64,000 bases of DNA from Azospirillum sp. TSO35-2 (GCF_003116095.1 NZ_LGRA01000008.1:1188701-1252700), one strand, 5' to 3'. Positions 43,340-51,843 are shown, counted from the first letter of the stretch. The notes: a model not told the origin generated them from the sequence alone. Numbers and translations are program-made.

Positions 43340-44182
43340 TCAACGGATGTGGAAGACACGCTCGATGAACTCCCTGGTCCTCTCCTCCCGCGGCGAGCCC
43401 AGAACCTGCTCCGGCGGACCATCCTCGACGACGACGCCACCGGCACAGAAGATCACGCGCGAGGCGATGTTCTTCGCGAACCACATGTCGTGGGTCACGA
43501 TCACCATCGGCATGTCCTGCTGGGCCAGTTGCAGGATGACCTGCTCGACCTCCGCCACCAGTTCCGGATCGAGCGCCGACGTCACCTCGTCGAACAGCAT
43601 CAGCTTGGGGTCGAGCATCAGCGCGCGGGCGATGGCGACGCGCTGCTTCTGCCCGCCGGACAGGTGGTTCGGATAGGCCTCCGCCTTCGCCTCCAGCCCG
43701 AAGCGGGCCAGCAGGGCGCGGGCGCGGGCCGTCGCCGTCGCCTTGTTCTCACCATGCACCTTGCACGGCGCCAGGATCAGGTTGTTGAGGATGTTCAGGT
43801 GCGGGAACAGCGTGTAATGCTGGAAGACCATGCCAATCTGGCGCCGCACCACCGTGTCGATCGTCGTGCGGCGTCCCGCCGGGCTGGCCTCGATGTAGGG
43901 CTTGCCGGCGAACCGGATGCTCCCCTCGTCGATCTGCTCCAGCCCCATCAGCACCCGCAGCAGCGTGCTCTTGCCGCCACCGCTGGGGCCGATGACGACC
44001 ACGCGCTCGCCCGGCTGCATATCGATGGACAGGCCTTTGAGCACGCGGATGTTCGGACCGTAGCCCTTGTGAAGGTTCCGGACCTGGACGAGGGGGGCGG
44101 CCGTCCCGGCAGCGGGTGCGCCCCGCTGCGTGCCGAGCCGGTCGTCGCTCTGAAGGAGAGGGGCTGGGGAGGATTGGGTCAC
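43340..44182 (-). CDS. Polar amino acid ABC transporter ATPase
   Basis: A 280-residue ABC ATPase with Walker A GPSGGGKST, Q-loop MVFQHYTLFPHL, signature LSGGQKQR, Walker B LMLFDEVTSALD and the H-loop VTHD. It belongs to the GlnQ/HisP group. Some 35 low-complexity residues precede the domain. It powers the two permeases encoded next to it. It lies 76 bases after the substrate-binding protein gene. Confidence 0.94.
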   Translation of the reverse strand: MTQSSPAPLLQSDDRLGTQRGAPAAGTAAPLVQVRNLHKGYGPNIRVLKGLSIDMQPGERVVVIGPSGGGKSTLLRVLMGLEQIDEGSIRFAGKPYIEASPAGRRTTIDTVVRRQIGMVFQHYTLFPHLNILNNLILAPCKVHGENKATATARARALLARFGLEAKAEAYPNHLSGGQKQRVAIARALMLDPKLMLFDEVTSALDPELVAEVEQVILQLAQQDMPMVIVTHDMWFAKNIASRVIFCAGGVVVEDGPPEQVLGSPREERTREFIERVFHIR

Positions 44183-44258
44183 GGCTTCGTCTCGCGATCT
44201 GCAGGAATTGCGTGGTTGCGGTGGGGAGCCGCACGCGATGCACGGCCCCGGCCCGCTC

Positions 44259-45089
44259 TCACTTGCCGGCCTTGATGACCTCGTCCACGGCCTTGCGGAT
44301 CAGCTCCTCGACCTGTCCGGTGGCGACCTTTTCCTCCAGGAAGATGTTCACGACCTCGATGTCGGCATAGGACAGCTGGGCCGGCAGGCCGAAGGCGACC
44401 CCCTGCTTGGCCAGCGCCGGAACCGGATTCATCACGGCGGCCCAATCGGGATTCGACTGAAGGAACAGCTGGTTGCTGTCCGAAGCGTCAACCAGCAGGT
44501 CGGCGCGCTTGGACATCACGGCCATCCGCGTTTCGTCGTTTCCGGGCAGACGCAGCACCTGGGCCTGCTTCACCGCCGCGGAAATCGCCTTGTCCTGCGA
44601 GGTGCCGGACATGACGGCCAGCGTCACCCCCGGCTTGTCGATGTCGGCGATCGCTTTCGGCGCCTGCGGCAGCTTGGTGTTCTGCTTGTTGTAGGCCAGC
44701 GAGATCTCGTACTGCATGGCGGCGATCGAGAAATTCACCGCCATGGCCCGCACCGGGGTGCGGTTGAGCGCCAGCGCCATGTCCCATTTGCCGGCCTGAA
44801 GCCCGGCGACGAGGTTGTCCCAGGTGCTGTCGACGAACTTCGGCTTCACCTTGAGAACATCGGCGAACTGCCGGCAGAGGTCCGAGAAGAACCCCGAATA
44901 TTCGCCGGTCGCCGGATCGCGCATCACATAGGGCGCCGCAACGGCGGCTCCACACCGCAAGGTGCCGGATTTCTGGACCTTCTGCCAGTAGCCCTCGACC
45001 GCCTGGGCATGGGCCGTGCCGGACATGGCGGCGCAGAAGGCCAGGACCGCGAAACCTTTGAGAGCAGGAGCAATCGCTTTCGACATCAT
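44259..45089 (-). CDS. Polar amino acid ABC transporter substrate-binding protein
   Basis: A 276-residue periplasmic receptor with a signal peptide (Lys near residue 4, hydrophobic core, AHAQ at the likely cut) and the family-3 fold beginning SGTLRCGAAVAAPYVMRD and GFFSDLCRQFADVL. The start was placed at the MetMet pair at 45089, where AAAGGA lies upstream; the frame is open to 45122. It is the first gene of the minus-strand hydroxyproline operon and the most likely to see the free substrate. It diverges from the GntR gene at 45306. Confidence 0.92.
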   Translation of the reverse strand: MMSKAIAPALKGFAVLAFCAAMSGTAHAQAVEGYWQKVQKSGTLRCGAAVAAPYVMRDPATGEYSGFFSDLCRQFADVLKVKPKFVDSTWDNLVAGLQAGKWDMALALNRTPVRAMAVNFSIAAMQYEISLAYNKQNTKLPQAPKAIADIDKPGVTLAVMSGTSQDKAISAAVKQAQVLRLPGNDETRMAVMSKRADLLVDASDSNQLFLQSNPDWAAVMNPVPALAKQGVAFGLPAQLSYADIEVVNIFLEEKVATGQVEELIRKAVDEVIKAGK

Positions 45090-45160
45090 CGCCAAATTCC
45101 TTTCATGCGCCGCATGACCCATGGATGGGTGAAACGGAATGGGTGATTCTGTGGGGGTGT

Positions 45161-45168
45161 TGTCGACA
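45161..45168. promoter_or_regulatory. TGTCGACA operator candidate 1
   Basis: An 8-base palindrome TGTCGACA in the 216-base region between the divergent substrate-binding protein and GntR genes, 72 bases from the former's start. It recurs 71 bases away at 45232. Confidence 0.5.
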
Positions 45169-45230
45169 GCGTGCCGACATGAGGGACTATGAAGCCGATA
45201 CGATCAGTGTGTCAAACAGAAAAAAACAAC

Positions 45231-45240
45231 GTGTCGACAC
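45231..45240. promoter_or_regulatory. TGTCGACA operator candidate 2
   Basis: Perfect 10-base palindrome GTGTCGACAC, sharing TGTCGACA with the site at 45161. An A-rich stretch (about 45215-45229) lies between the two. Two such sites in one divergent promoter region suggest binding by the adjacent GntR regulator. Confidence 0.55.
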
Positions 45241-45305
45241 GACGACGCGCTGCCGATATGGTTGGGATGCCAACCAAGTTGCTGATGCACGCAAAGGGGC
45301 CGAGG

Positions 45306-46016
45306 ATGACGTGGGATAGCGAGACCAAGCGCGTTAAGGGCAGCGGCTGGCGGAGCGTGTATGACGCCTTGAGAATGGACATTCTCACGCTGGCGCTTCG
45401 TCCGGGGGACCTGCTCGACGAGACCGCCTTGGCTGACCGGTTCGAGATGTCGCGATCTCCCATCCGCGAGGCGCTGATCCGGCTGGCCGGCGAGGAACTG
45501 GTCGTCACCCTCCCCAACCGCAGCACGATCGTGGCGCCGATCGAAATCGCCACCTTCCCGAAATATGTGGAGGCGCTGGACATCGCCCAACGCATGGTCA
45601 CGCGTCTGGCCGCCGCACTGCGCACCGAGGATGACCTGGTGAACATCAAGGCGGCCCAGATGTCGTTCGAGAAGGCGGTGAAGTCCGGCGATCACCTGCT
45701 GATGTCCGAGATGAACCGCGACTTCCACATGAGCATCGCGGCCGCCGGCAAGAATCCGTATCTCGCATCCTTCTATGACCGTCTGCTCAACCAGGGCCGG
45801 CGCATGCTTCACATGCATTTCGACTTCATAGAACGGACCACCGACGCCTACCTGCTCACCGGCGACCATCACGCGATGATCGAAGCGATCCAAGCAAGGG
45901 ACGTTGAACGGGCCGACGAACTGGCCCACGCGCACACGCGGCAATTCCGCGACAACTTCATCAATTTCATGAAAGAAAATTACGCCGACACGTTCATGAT
46001 CAAGACCGGGGGATAG
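45306..46016 (+). CDS. GntR-family regulator, FCD subfamily (hydroxyproline operon)
   Basis: A 236-residue regulator with an N-terminal winged helix, VYDALRMDILTLALRPGDLLDETALADRFEMSRSPIREALIRL, and a C-terminal FCD domain with MNRDFHMSIAAAGKNPYL and GDHHAMIEAIQARD, where Asp and His residues are placed as for metal binding. The start at 45306 follows AAAGGGG; the open frame extends upstream to 45189 without a family-like sequence. It is divergent from the transport and catabolic operon, which it very probably represses until substrate appears. Confidence 0.92.
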   Translation: MTWDSETKRVKGSGWRSVYDALRMDILTLALRPGDLLDETALADRFEMSRSPIREALIRLAGEELVVTLPNRSTIVAPIEIATFPKYVEALDIAQRMVTRLAAALRTEDDLVNIKAAQMSFEKAVKSGDHLLMSEMNRDFHMSIAAAGKNPYLASFYDRLLNQGRRMLHMHFDFIERTTDAYLLTGDHHAMIEAIQARDVERADELAHAHTRQFRDNFINFMKENYADTFMIKTGG

Positions 46017-46260
46017 ACGACGCTGCAGTGGCTTGCGCTGCGACTGTGCGGAGCCCTCGCATCACCCCCAGAATCCTGGTCGGGCGTGTTTGGCTCCTCC
46101 TGCGCGAGAAACCGATGTCGCTGCCGGTCTTTCCCGATCAAAACGCTATCGTTGACGCGTGTTGCGACGCCAGGAGCGCGCTCGTCACCGAAGCCGGCCG
46201 CGTCAAATCCCCCTGCTTCCCGCCCCGGCTCCAGAAGGTCATGTCATAGGGGAGTCGGTA

Positions 46261-46770
46261 TCACGGGGTGGCGCGGACGGCCTTGCGGCGAACGATCTCC
46301 TCGGGCGAGGGAAGCAGCCGGCGCGCCGGCTCGGGCAGCGTGGCGGCGGACAGGCTTCCCTGTGGGCGGCCGACGACGAGGCGCCCGGCCATGCCCGCCT
46401 CCTCGTGCGGGATGCAGAAATAGTCGTACACGCCCGCCGTGGTGAGACTCAGTTCGAAGCTCTGCTCCGGCAGCAGGTAGTCGGAGTTCCACGGCGCCGC
46501 CCCCTCGGGAATGCGCAGCGGGTGACCGGCGTTCGCCGGATGGTAGGCGGTACTGGTGTGTGCGTTGCCCGGATCGATGTTGATCCATCGGATCGTCTGC
46601 CCCGGCTCGACCAGCACACCGATCGGATCGAACCACACCTTGGAACCGTCGGCGTTGCCGCGCATGCGGATCTCCACCACCGCGGCCGCCGGCGCGGCGG
46701 CCGGCAGCCCGATGAGTGCGAGGCCGGCTGCCCAGCCGCCGGCCCGCAGGAGGGTGCGTCGCGCCAGCAT
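46261..46770 (-). CDS. Cupredoxin-domain protein with Tat-like signal
   Basis: A 169-residue type I copper protein. A twin-arginine start (LARRTLLRAGG) and hydrophobic stretch lead to a cupredoxin domain. The copper ligands appear to be a His in NAHTSTAYH, then Cys, His and Met in YDYFCIPHEEAGMAG near residues 115-129, as in plastocyanin and pseudoazurin. About 35 residues follow the domain. It lies 5 bases after the small secreted protein gene, downstream of an ECF sigma gene, so the three are likely one unit. It probably carries electrons in the periplasm. Confidence 0.88.
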   Translation of the reverse strand: MLARRTLLRAGGWAAGLALIGLPAAAPAAAVVEIRMRGNADGSKVWFDPIGVLVEPGQTIRWINIDPGNAHTSTAYHPANAGHPLRIPEGAAPWNSDYLLPEQSFELSLTTAGVYDYFCIPHEEAGMAGRLVVGRPQGSLSAATLPEPARRLLPSPEEIVRRKAVRATP

Positions 46771-46775
46771 CACGG

Positions 46776-47189
46776 CTACTTCGCCACGCGCGCCTCGTCG
46801 GCCTTGGACACGTGCCAGAGGACGATGTGGTAATGCGGCTTTTCGACGCCCGGATGGCCGGCGTTGTAGTACATGTCGACGTGGTCGACGTTGCCGCCGG
46901 CGGCCTTCAGGTTGTCGAATGTCTTCTGCCCCTGGATGTCCTCGACCGGGATCATGTAGATGGTGCTGGCCAGCCGGCCATCGTGGTCGTAGGCAAGGAA
47001 CGGGCCGGCCGGCAGCGTCTTGGGATCGACGTAGAGCGTGCCCATGCCCGGCAGGAAATCAGGCAGCTTCACCAGCTCGCTGACCTTCTTGTAGGCGCCG
47101 CCAGGCGGGGCCTTGTCCACGCTCTGCGCCTGGGCGGGAACGACGGCCAGCGCGAAGGCGCCGGCGATCAGGATGGTGCGGATCAGCAT
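46776..47189 (-). CDS. Small secreted protein, possibly TTHB210-like
   Basis: A 137-residue protein with a clear signal peptide (MLIRTILIAGAFALAVVPAQAQ). The mature part has LPGMGTLYVDPKTLPAGPFLAYD and ends PHYHIVLWHV, rich in His and aromatic residues. It resembles the TTHB210-like/DUF5602 domain, known from a sigma/anti-sigma-regulated gene in Thermus; this is a tentative match made from memory. It is preceded by GGGAGG and sits between the ECF sigma gene and the cupredoxin gene. Confidence 0.75.
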   Translation of the reverse strand: MLIRTILIAGAFALAVVPAQAQSVDKAPPGGAYKKVSELVKLPDFLPGMGTLYVDPKTLPAGPFLAYDHDGRLASTIYMIPVEDIQGQKTFDNLKAAGGNVDHVDMYYNAGHPGVEKPHYHIVLWHVSKADEARVAK

Positions 47190-47246
47190 GGTGTCCTCCC
47201 TTGGGATGTGGTCCGAAGCCTCGGACCGGTTGTGGCCCGGCGTCCG

Positions 47247-47963
47247 TCACCCGGCGTCGGGCGGCGGGTCCGGTAGACCCAGGCGTTTGAGCACGTGAGC
47301 GACGATGCGCGCGCAGCGCTCGCCGGCGAACGGGAACACCCCGGCCAGGTCGGGCGAGAGCTGCCGCCGCAGGCTGTGGCCGAGCAGGCGGCGAGCCCGG
47401 TGCAGGCGCGTCTTCACGGTGTCCTGCGGGATGCCGAGGCAGGACGCGGTCTCCTCGACGCTCATCTGTTCGATCTCGCGGAGCGTGAAGACGACGCGGA
47501 ACGGCTCTGGCAGCGCGTCGATGGCACGTTCGAGCAGACGCCGCACTTCGGCGCGGGAGGCATCCTCCTCGGGCGTCGTCGGCGCCTGCTGGGCGCCCGG
47601 GAAGGGGATCACCTGGGCACCCGGCGTCGTGCCGCCGGTGTCCTCCTCGTCCAATCCGGTCATGGTCCGTCTCTGCCGCAAGCGCCGCAGCGCCTCGTTG
47701 AGAACGATGCGGCCCAGCCACGTTGCCAGGCTGGACGACTCGCGGAACTGGTCGATGCGGGTAAAGGCCAGGACATACGCATCCTGCACCGCGTCCTCGG
47801 CGTCGGCAGGATCGCGCAGGACGCCGCGCGCCATGCGGAAGAGCCGCTGGTTGTGCCGCTGCATCAGCACGCGGAAGGCCCCCGCATCGCCCTGCCGGAT
47901 GCGTCTGGTGAGATCGGCGTCGCAGGATGCCGCGCTCCGGCCCATCATGTTCGCCCACTCCAT
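47247..47963 (-). CDS. ECF-family RNA polymerase sigma factor
   Basis: A 238-residue sigma-70 family protein lacking regions 1 and 3. Region 2 includes RMARGVLRDPADAEDAVQDAYVLAFTRIDQFRESSSLATWLGRIVLNEALRRLR; region 4 includes LPEPFRVVFTLREIEQMSVEETASCLGIPQDTVKTRLHRARRLL. An Ala/Pro-rich linker and a 45-residue tail with one Cys (GERCARIV) are extra. No anti-sigma gene is next to it. The two downstream secreted-protein genes are its likely targets. GGGAG precedes the start. Confidence 0.93.
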   Translation of the reverse strand: MEWANMMGRSAASCDADLTRRIRQGDAGAFRVLMQRHNQRLFRMARGVLRDPADAEDAVQDAYVLAFTRIDQFRESSSLATWLGRIVLNEALRRLRQRRTMTGLDEEDTGGTTPGAQVIPFPGAQQAPTTPEEDASRAEVRRLLERAIDALPEPFRVVFTLREIEQMSVEETASCLGIPQDTVKTRLHRARRLLGHSLRRQLSPDLAGVFPFAGERCARIVAHVLKRLGLPDPPPDAG

Positions 47964-48135
47964 GCATCACTCCCTGTGTTCGAGGCTTTGATGCATGAGG
48001 TGGGGCCGGGGTTCCCGCGCAGACAGGGTGCCCCCTTCGTGGTAGGCAGCGGCAGCACCTGGCCCGGACTATCGGCGCCCCGGCTTTGGTGCGCAAATCG
48101 GTGTGGCGGCAGAGCCCACCGCGGGGCCGCGGTGA

Positions 48136-48279
48136 TCAGGCGACCGGCAGCCCGTCGCCGCCAGCGCCGACGCCACCTCCAGGTTGGCGCTGCGCCGCGT
48201 CGTAAGCCGCCCAGTTCTCGACCCGGTGGCGGGCCTGAGGGCTCTTGTGACGGCGGCTCTCGTTCGCCTTGTGCGGCAT
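48136..48279 (-). pseudogene. IS5-family transposase, N-terminal fragment
   Basis: Forty-seven codons begin MPHKANESRRHKSPQARHRV and continue ENWAAYDAA, a typical start of IS5-family transposases (MPHK...SRRHxIPKAxxRVxNWxxYxxxLRxRG). After residue ~30 the frame departs from the family and ends, so the element is truncated and decayed. No terminal repeat or rest of the transposase was found nearby. Confidence 0.75.
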
Positions 48280-48407
48280 CGGGGTCTCGACTTCGGCGGG
48301 GCCGCCGTCCTACCCCCCGGCATTGCTGCCATAGCCAATCTCCCGTCGATTTATGCGCCAAGGTCTTCATACTGGGGGGTACTTGACTGGATTTGCGTCG
48401 CCTCTCT

Positions 48408-48433
48408 GGCAATGACGATAAACCGTCATTGCC
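48408..48433. promoter_or_regulatory. Perfect 10-bp inverted repeat upstream of the molybdopterin oxidoreductase
   Basis: Arms GGCAATGACG and CGTCATTGCC are separated by ATAAAC. The repeat ends 47 bases before the start codon and about 20 bases after a TTGACT hexamer. It could be an operator or a leader hairpin. Confidence 0.6.
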
Positions 48434-48480
48434 CTCCCGGCAGGGTGACGGACAACCAAGTCGATGGCATGGAACGAGAG

Positions 48481-50802
48481 ATGAGCACGACACCCTCAGA
48501 GTCGGAGGCACAGGTCCGGGCGCAAGGCTACTGTCCGCTGTGCGTGTCCCGGTGCGGCATCGTTTCGGTGGTGGAGAATGGTCGGCTCGTCAGCGTGGAG
48601 GCCGACCGCAGCCATCCGACGGGCGGCGCGGTCTGCGTCAAGGGGCGAGCGGCACCGGAGCTGGTGTACGCGCCCGGGCGCCTGCGCACTCCCCTGCGCC
48701 GCACCGCTCCCAAAGGGGATCCTGACCCAGGCTGGCAACCGATTTCCTGGGACGAGGCGCTTGCGCTGACCGCGGCGAAACTCCAGGAGATCGCCGAGCG
48801 CCATGGGCCCGAGGCGGTGGTGTTCGGTGTCGCGACGCCCAGCGGCACGGCGGTCGCTGACGCCTTCTCCTGGATCCATCGCCTGGCGAATGCCTTCGGC
48901 AGCCCCAACGTCCTGTTCGCCACCGAGAACTGCAACTGGCACCGCGACTTCGGCGCCGCGTTGACCTTCGGCTCCGGCATCGGCATGCCGGATTTCGAGA
49001 ACACCGGCTGTGTGGTGCTGTGGGGCGCCAATCCCGCCGCCACGTGGCCTGCCATGGCCAAGGCGGTTCTCGCAGCAACGCAGCGTGGGGCACGCCTGAT
49101 CGTGGTCGATCCCCGCCAAGCAGGCCTTGCCGCCCGCGCCGACCAATGCCTTCAGCCGACCCCCGGCACCGACGGCCCGCTGGCCCTGGCGCTGGCCGGG
49201 GTGTTGCTGGAAGAAGGGTGGTACGACAGCGCGTTCGTGCGGCGGTGGACCAATGGCGCGCTGCTCGTGCGCGCCGATAACGGCCGGATGCTCACGAGGG
49301 ACGACGTGGTGGAGGGCGGCGCACCGGACCAGTTCCTCGCTTGGCACGAGGGCGAGGGTCGGGCGGTCGTGCATGATCCCCAGGACGCCGAAGCACCCTG
49401 GGCGCTGATCGGCGACGTGACGGTGCCGACCTTGGCAGGTCCGGTTGCCTGTCGGCCCGCTTTTGACCTGGTGCGGGCGCTTTGCTCGTCCTGGACGCCG
49501 GAGCGGGCGGAAGAAGCAACCGGCGTGCCTGCATCGACCATCCGCGAGACGGCGCGCCTGCTCCATCAATCCCGCCCCGTGTCCTGGTACACCTGGACGG
49601 GCACGGGCCAGCACGCCGCGGCAACCCAGACGATGCGGGCGCTCGGGCTTCTGTTTGCCCTGGTCGGGCGCTGGGACGACCTTGGCGGCAACAGGCTGTT
49701 TGCCAAGCCCAAGGTGCGCGACGTTTCGGGGCGCGCGTTGCTGCCGGCGGCGCAACAGCGTAAGACGCTCGGTCTGAGCGAGCGTCCTCTGGGACCGCCC
49801 GGACGTGGTTGGGTCACCAGCCGTGATGTCGTCCGGGGCATCCTGGATGACACCCCCTATCCCGTGCGCGGCATGGTGTCGTTCGGCTCCAACCCATTGT
49901 TGACCAAGCCGCACATCCAGGGCCATGAGGAGGCGCTTGCCGCCCTGGACTTCTTCGTGCACGCCGACATGGTGATGACCCCTACGGCACGCTTCGCCGA
50001 TATCGTGCTGCCGGTGGCCTCGCCCTGGGAGCGTGAGGGCATGCAGGCGGGCTTCCTGATCAGCCCGGAAGCCGAACGCCTGCTGCATCTGCGTCCCCGC
50101 GTGCTGGCTCCGCTTGCCGAGTGCCGATCCGACACCCGCATCGTCTTCGATCTCGCCAAGCGGCTGGGGTTGTCGGAGCACTTCTTCGGCGGCGATCCGG
50201 AGGCGGGCCTGGCTCATGCGCTCGCTGATACGGGTGTGTCGGCGGAACAACTCCGCGCCACGCCGGGCGGGGTCCAGGTTTCGCTGGAGACCGCCCTGAG
50301 GAAGTACGAGCAGACGGGCTTTGCCACGCCGACCGGACTCGTCGAGCTCTACTCGACGGCCTTGCTGAAGGTCGGCCAGGCGCCACTCCCGACCTTTGAC
50401 GATGCTGCCGTGGACAACCATTTTCCTCTGGTGCTGACCACGGCCAAGTGGCCGCAGTTCTGCCACAGCCAGCACCGGCACCTGCCCTCCCTGCTCGAGC
50501 GCATGCCCGAACCGTTGGTGGAGATCCCGCCGACGGATGCGCAGGCGAATGGCATCGCGGACGGTGACGAGGTGGAAATTATCACGAAGCTTGGCCGTGT
50601 CCGCGCTCGCGCTCGCCTGAACAGCGGGCTGAAGGTCGGCGTGGTGTGCGCCCAGTACGGCTGGTCGCAGGAAAACCTCAACGCCGTGCTGACTGGAGAG
50701 ACGTTTGATCCGGTCAGTGGATCGAACGCCTTGAAGTCTGGACGGTGCCGCATTCGCCGGTATCGCGATGAGGCTGATCAGGATGGTCGTGCCACAGCTT
50801 AA
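48481..50802 (+). CDS. Molybdopterin oxidoreductase with [4Fe-4S] cluster (nitrate reductase/formate dehydrogenase-like)
   Basis: A 773-residue DMSO-reductase-superfamily enzyme. Cys18, Cys21, Cys25 and Cys52 (YCPLCVSRCG...AVCVKG) form an N-terminal [4Fe-4S] site, and Cys151 in ATENCNWH stands where the Mo ligand is in Nap- and Fdh-type enzymes. The C-terminal molybdopterin dinucleotide domain contains PQFCHSQHRHLPSLLERMP. There is no signal peptide, so it is probably cytoplasmic. No electron-transfer subunit is encoded next to it. ATG 48481 was chosen over 48469 because of GGA ten bases upstream. Substrate unknown. Confidence 0.9.
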   Translation: MSTTPSESEAQVRAQGYCPLCVSRCGIVSVVENGRLVSVEADRSHPTGGAVCVKGRAAPELVYAPGRLRTPLRRTAPKGDPDPGWQPISWDEALALTAAKLQEIAERHGPEAVVFGVATPSGTAVADAFSWIHRLANAFGSPNVLFATENCNWHRDFGAALTFGSGIGMPDFENTGCVVLWGANPAATWPAMAKAVLAATQRGARLIVVDPRQAGLAARADQCLQPTPGTDGPLALALAGVLLEEGWYDSAFVRRWTNGALLVRADNGRMLTRDDVVEGGAPDQFLAWHEGEGRAVVHDPQDAEAPWALIGDVTVPTLAGPVACRPAFDLVRALCSSWTPERAEEATGVPASTIRETARLLHQSRPVSWYTWTGTGQHAAATQTMRALGLLFALVGRWDDLGGNRLFAKPKVRDVSGRALLPAAQQRKTLGLSERPLGPPGRGWVTSRDVVRGILDDTPYPVRGMVSFGSNPLLTKPHIQGHEEALAALDFFVHADMVMTPTARFADIVLPVASPWEREGMQAGFLISPEAERLLHLRPRVLAPLAECRSDTRIVFDLAKRLGLSEHFFGGDPEAGLAHALADTGVSAEQLRATPGGVQVSLETALRKYEQTGFATPTGLVELYSTALLKVGQAPLPTFDDAAVDNHFPLVLTTAKWPQFCHSQHRHLPSLLERMPEPLVEIPPTDAQANGIADGDEVEIITKLGRVRARARLNSGLKVGVVCAQYGWSQENLNAVLTGETFDPVSGSNALKSGRCRIRRYRDEADQDGRATA

Positions 50803-50832
50803 TCATGCACGCCCCTGGGCAATCATCCCACA

Positions 50833-51843
50833 TCACACGGACCGTCCCGCCCACGCCCCGCTGGTGGCGATCCGCCGTGCCGCCGTCTCGATCAGCTGGT
50901 ATTTCACACTGCTGACGGTGGCTTCCCGGAACCAGTTGATCAGGTCGCCCCAGGGATCGACGATCTTGGCGAGGCCGGAGACGAACGCGACCACCGCACC
51001 GACGTCGATGCGTCCCTGCACCACGTACCAGCCGCCGATGCCGAGAATCACCGCGACGCCGAGGTGGTGCAGCAGGTTCATCAGGAAGTTCATCCCGAAC
51101 TTCAGCGTGTAGATGCCCATGTTCAGCGCGAAAACGGTGTCGATGCGCGTGGGCTGGTCCAGGCTGTCGGCCACCGTGCTTCCGGTGCTGCCGATCATGT
51201 TGCTGCTGATCTGGCGCAGCGTCCTGATGCGCGTCGCCGCCCGCCGGTTGATCGCCCGCTGGATCAGCGGAACGATGATCATCTGCGGCAGGAAAACCAG
51301 CGCGCTGACCAACGCGAATTCCAGCCGCAGATGGGCGATGTAGACGAGCACGCTGACCAGGATGCCGGTCTGCAGCAAGGGTTCGGACAAACTGATGCCG
51401 ACGAAGTTGCCGATCGGTTCCGCTTCCGACAGGACCAGCGCGATTTCCACGCCCTCCTCTTCCTGTGAACCGGGCCGGTGCGGAACGCAGCGGGCCAAGC
51501 CGAGGATGGTCATGCGCAGATGCCGCACCGCCCTTTCGCTGACCCAGCCACGGTAGAGGTTCAGGATGAACTTGAGCACACCTTCGAGGAGCGCGATGCC
51601 GAAATAGGCGACCGACAGCCAAACGATCGCGGACAGCGATCCCGACGAGATCGCATCATTGACGATGCGCCGCTGGATCTCGAGCGGCCAGATGCTCAAA
51701 AGGAAGACCATGACGGAAAGGACCGCCAGCCCGACCTGATGCTTGCCGCTGTGGCGCCAGACATAGCCGCCGATCGACGCCGGCAGCGGTCCATTGCCTT
51801 GTCCGCGCAGCGCAACTCCGGCGGCTGCCCGTTCTTCCATCAT
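50833..51843 (-). CDS. ABC exporter transmembrane-domain protein lacking the ATPase domain
   Basis: A 336-residue protein matching the six-helix membrane domain of type IV ABC exporters: hydrophobic segments at about residues 35-55, 70-95, 155-175, 180-200, 265-285 and 290-305, with YRGWVSERAVRHLRMTILGLA between helices 2 and 3. Such proteins usually continue into an ATPase domain, but this frame stops after FREATVSSVKYQLIETAARRI. No ATPase is encoded downstream on the same strand. It is the last gene after the MacA/MacB-like set. The start is weakly supported; no clear ribosome site is present. Confidence 0.8.
   Translation of the reverse strand: MMEERAAAGVALRGQGNGPLPASIGGYVWRHSGKHQVGLAVLSVMVFLLSIWPLEIQRRIVNDAISSGSLSAIVWLSVAYFGIALLEGVLKFILNLYRGWVSERAVRHLRMTILGLARCVPHRPGSQEEEGVEIALVLSEAEPIGNFVGISLSEPLLQTGILVSVLVYIAHLRLEFALVSALVFLPQMIIVPLIQRAINRRAATRIRTLRQISSNMIGSTGSTVADSLDQPTRIDTVFALNMGIYTLKFGMNFLMNLLHHLGVAVILGIGGWYVVQGRIDVGAVVAFVSGLAKIVDPWGDLINWFREATVSSVKYQLIETAARRIATSGAWAGRSV

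Larger units (their letters stand above)
47964..48480. other. 517-base region with IS remnant and promoter of the molybdopterin oxidoreductase
   Basis: No complete gene seen. The left part, up to about 48135, is without recognisable coding features. An IS5-family transposase fragment lies at 48136-48279 on the minus strand. The right part is less GC-rich, with a TTGACT hexamer at 48383 and a perfect inverted repeat at 48408-48433 before the oxidoreductase gene. Confidence 0.5.

Noticed and set aside
46017..46260. Hidden small gene between the GntR and cupredoxin genes
   Set aside because: Short open frames exist, but none has a ribosome site or recognisable sequence; the 244 bases appear non-coding.
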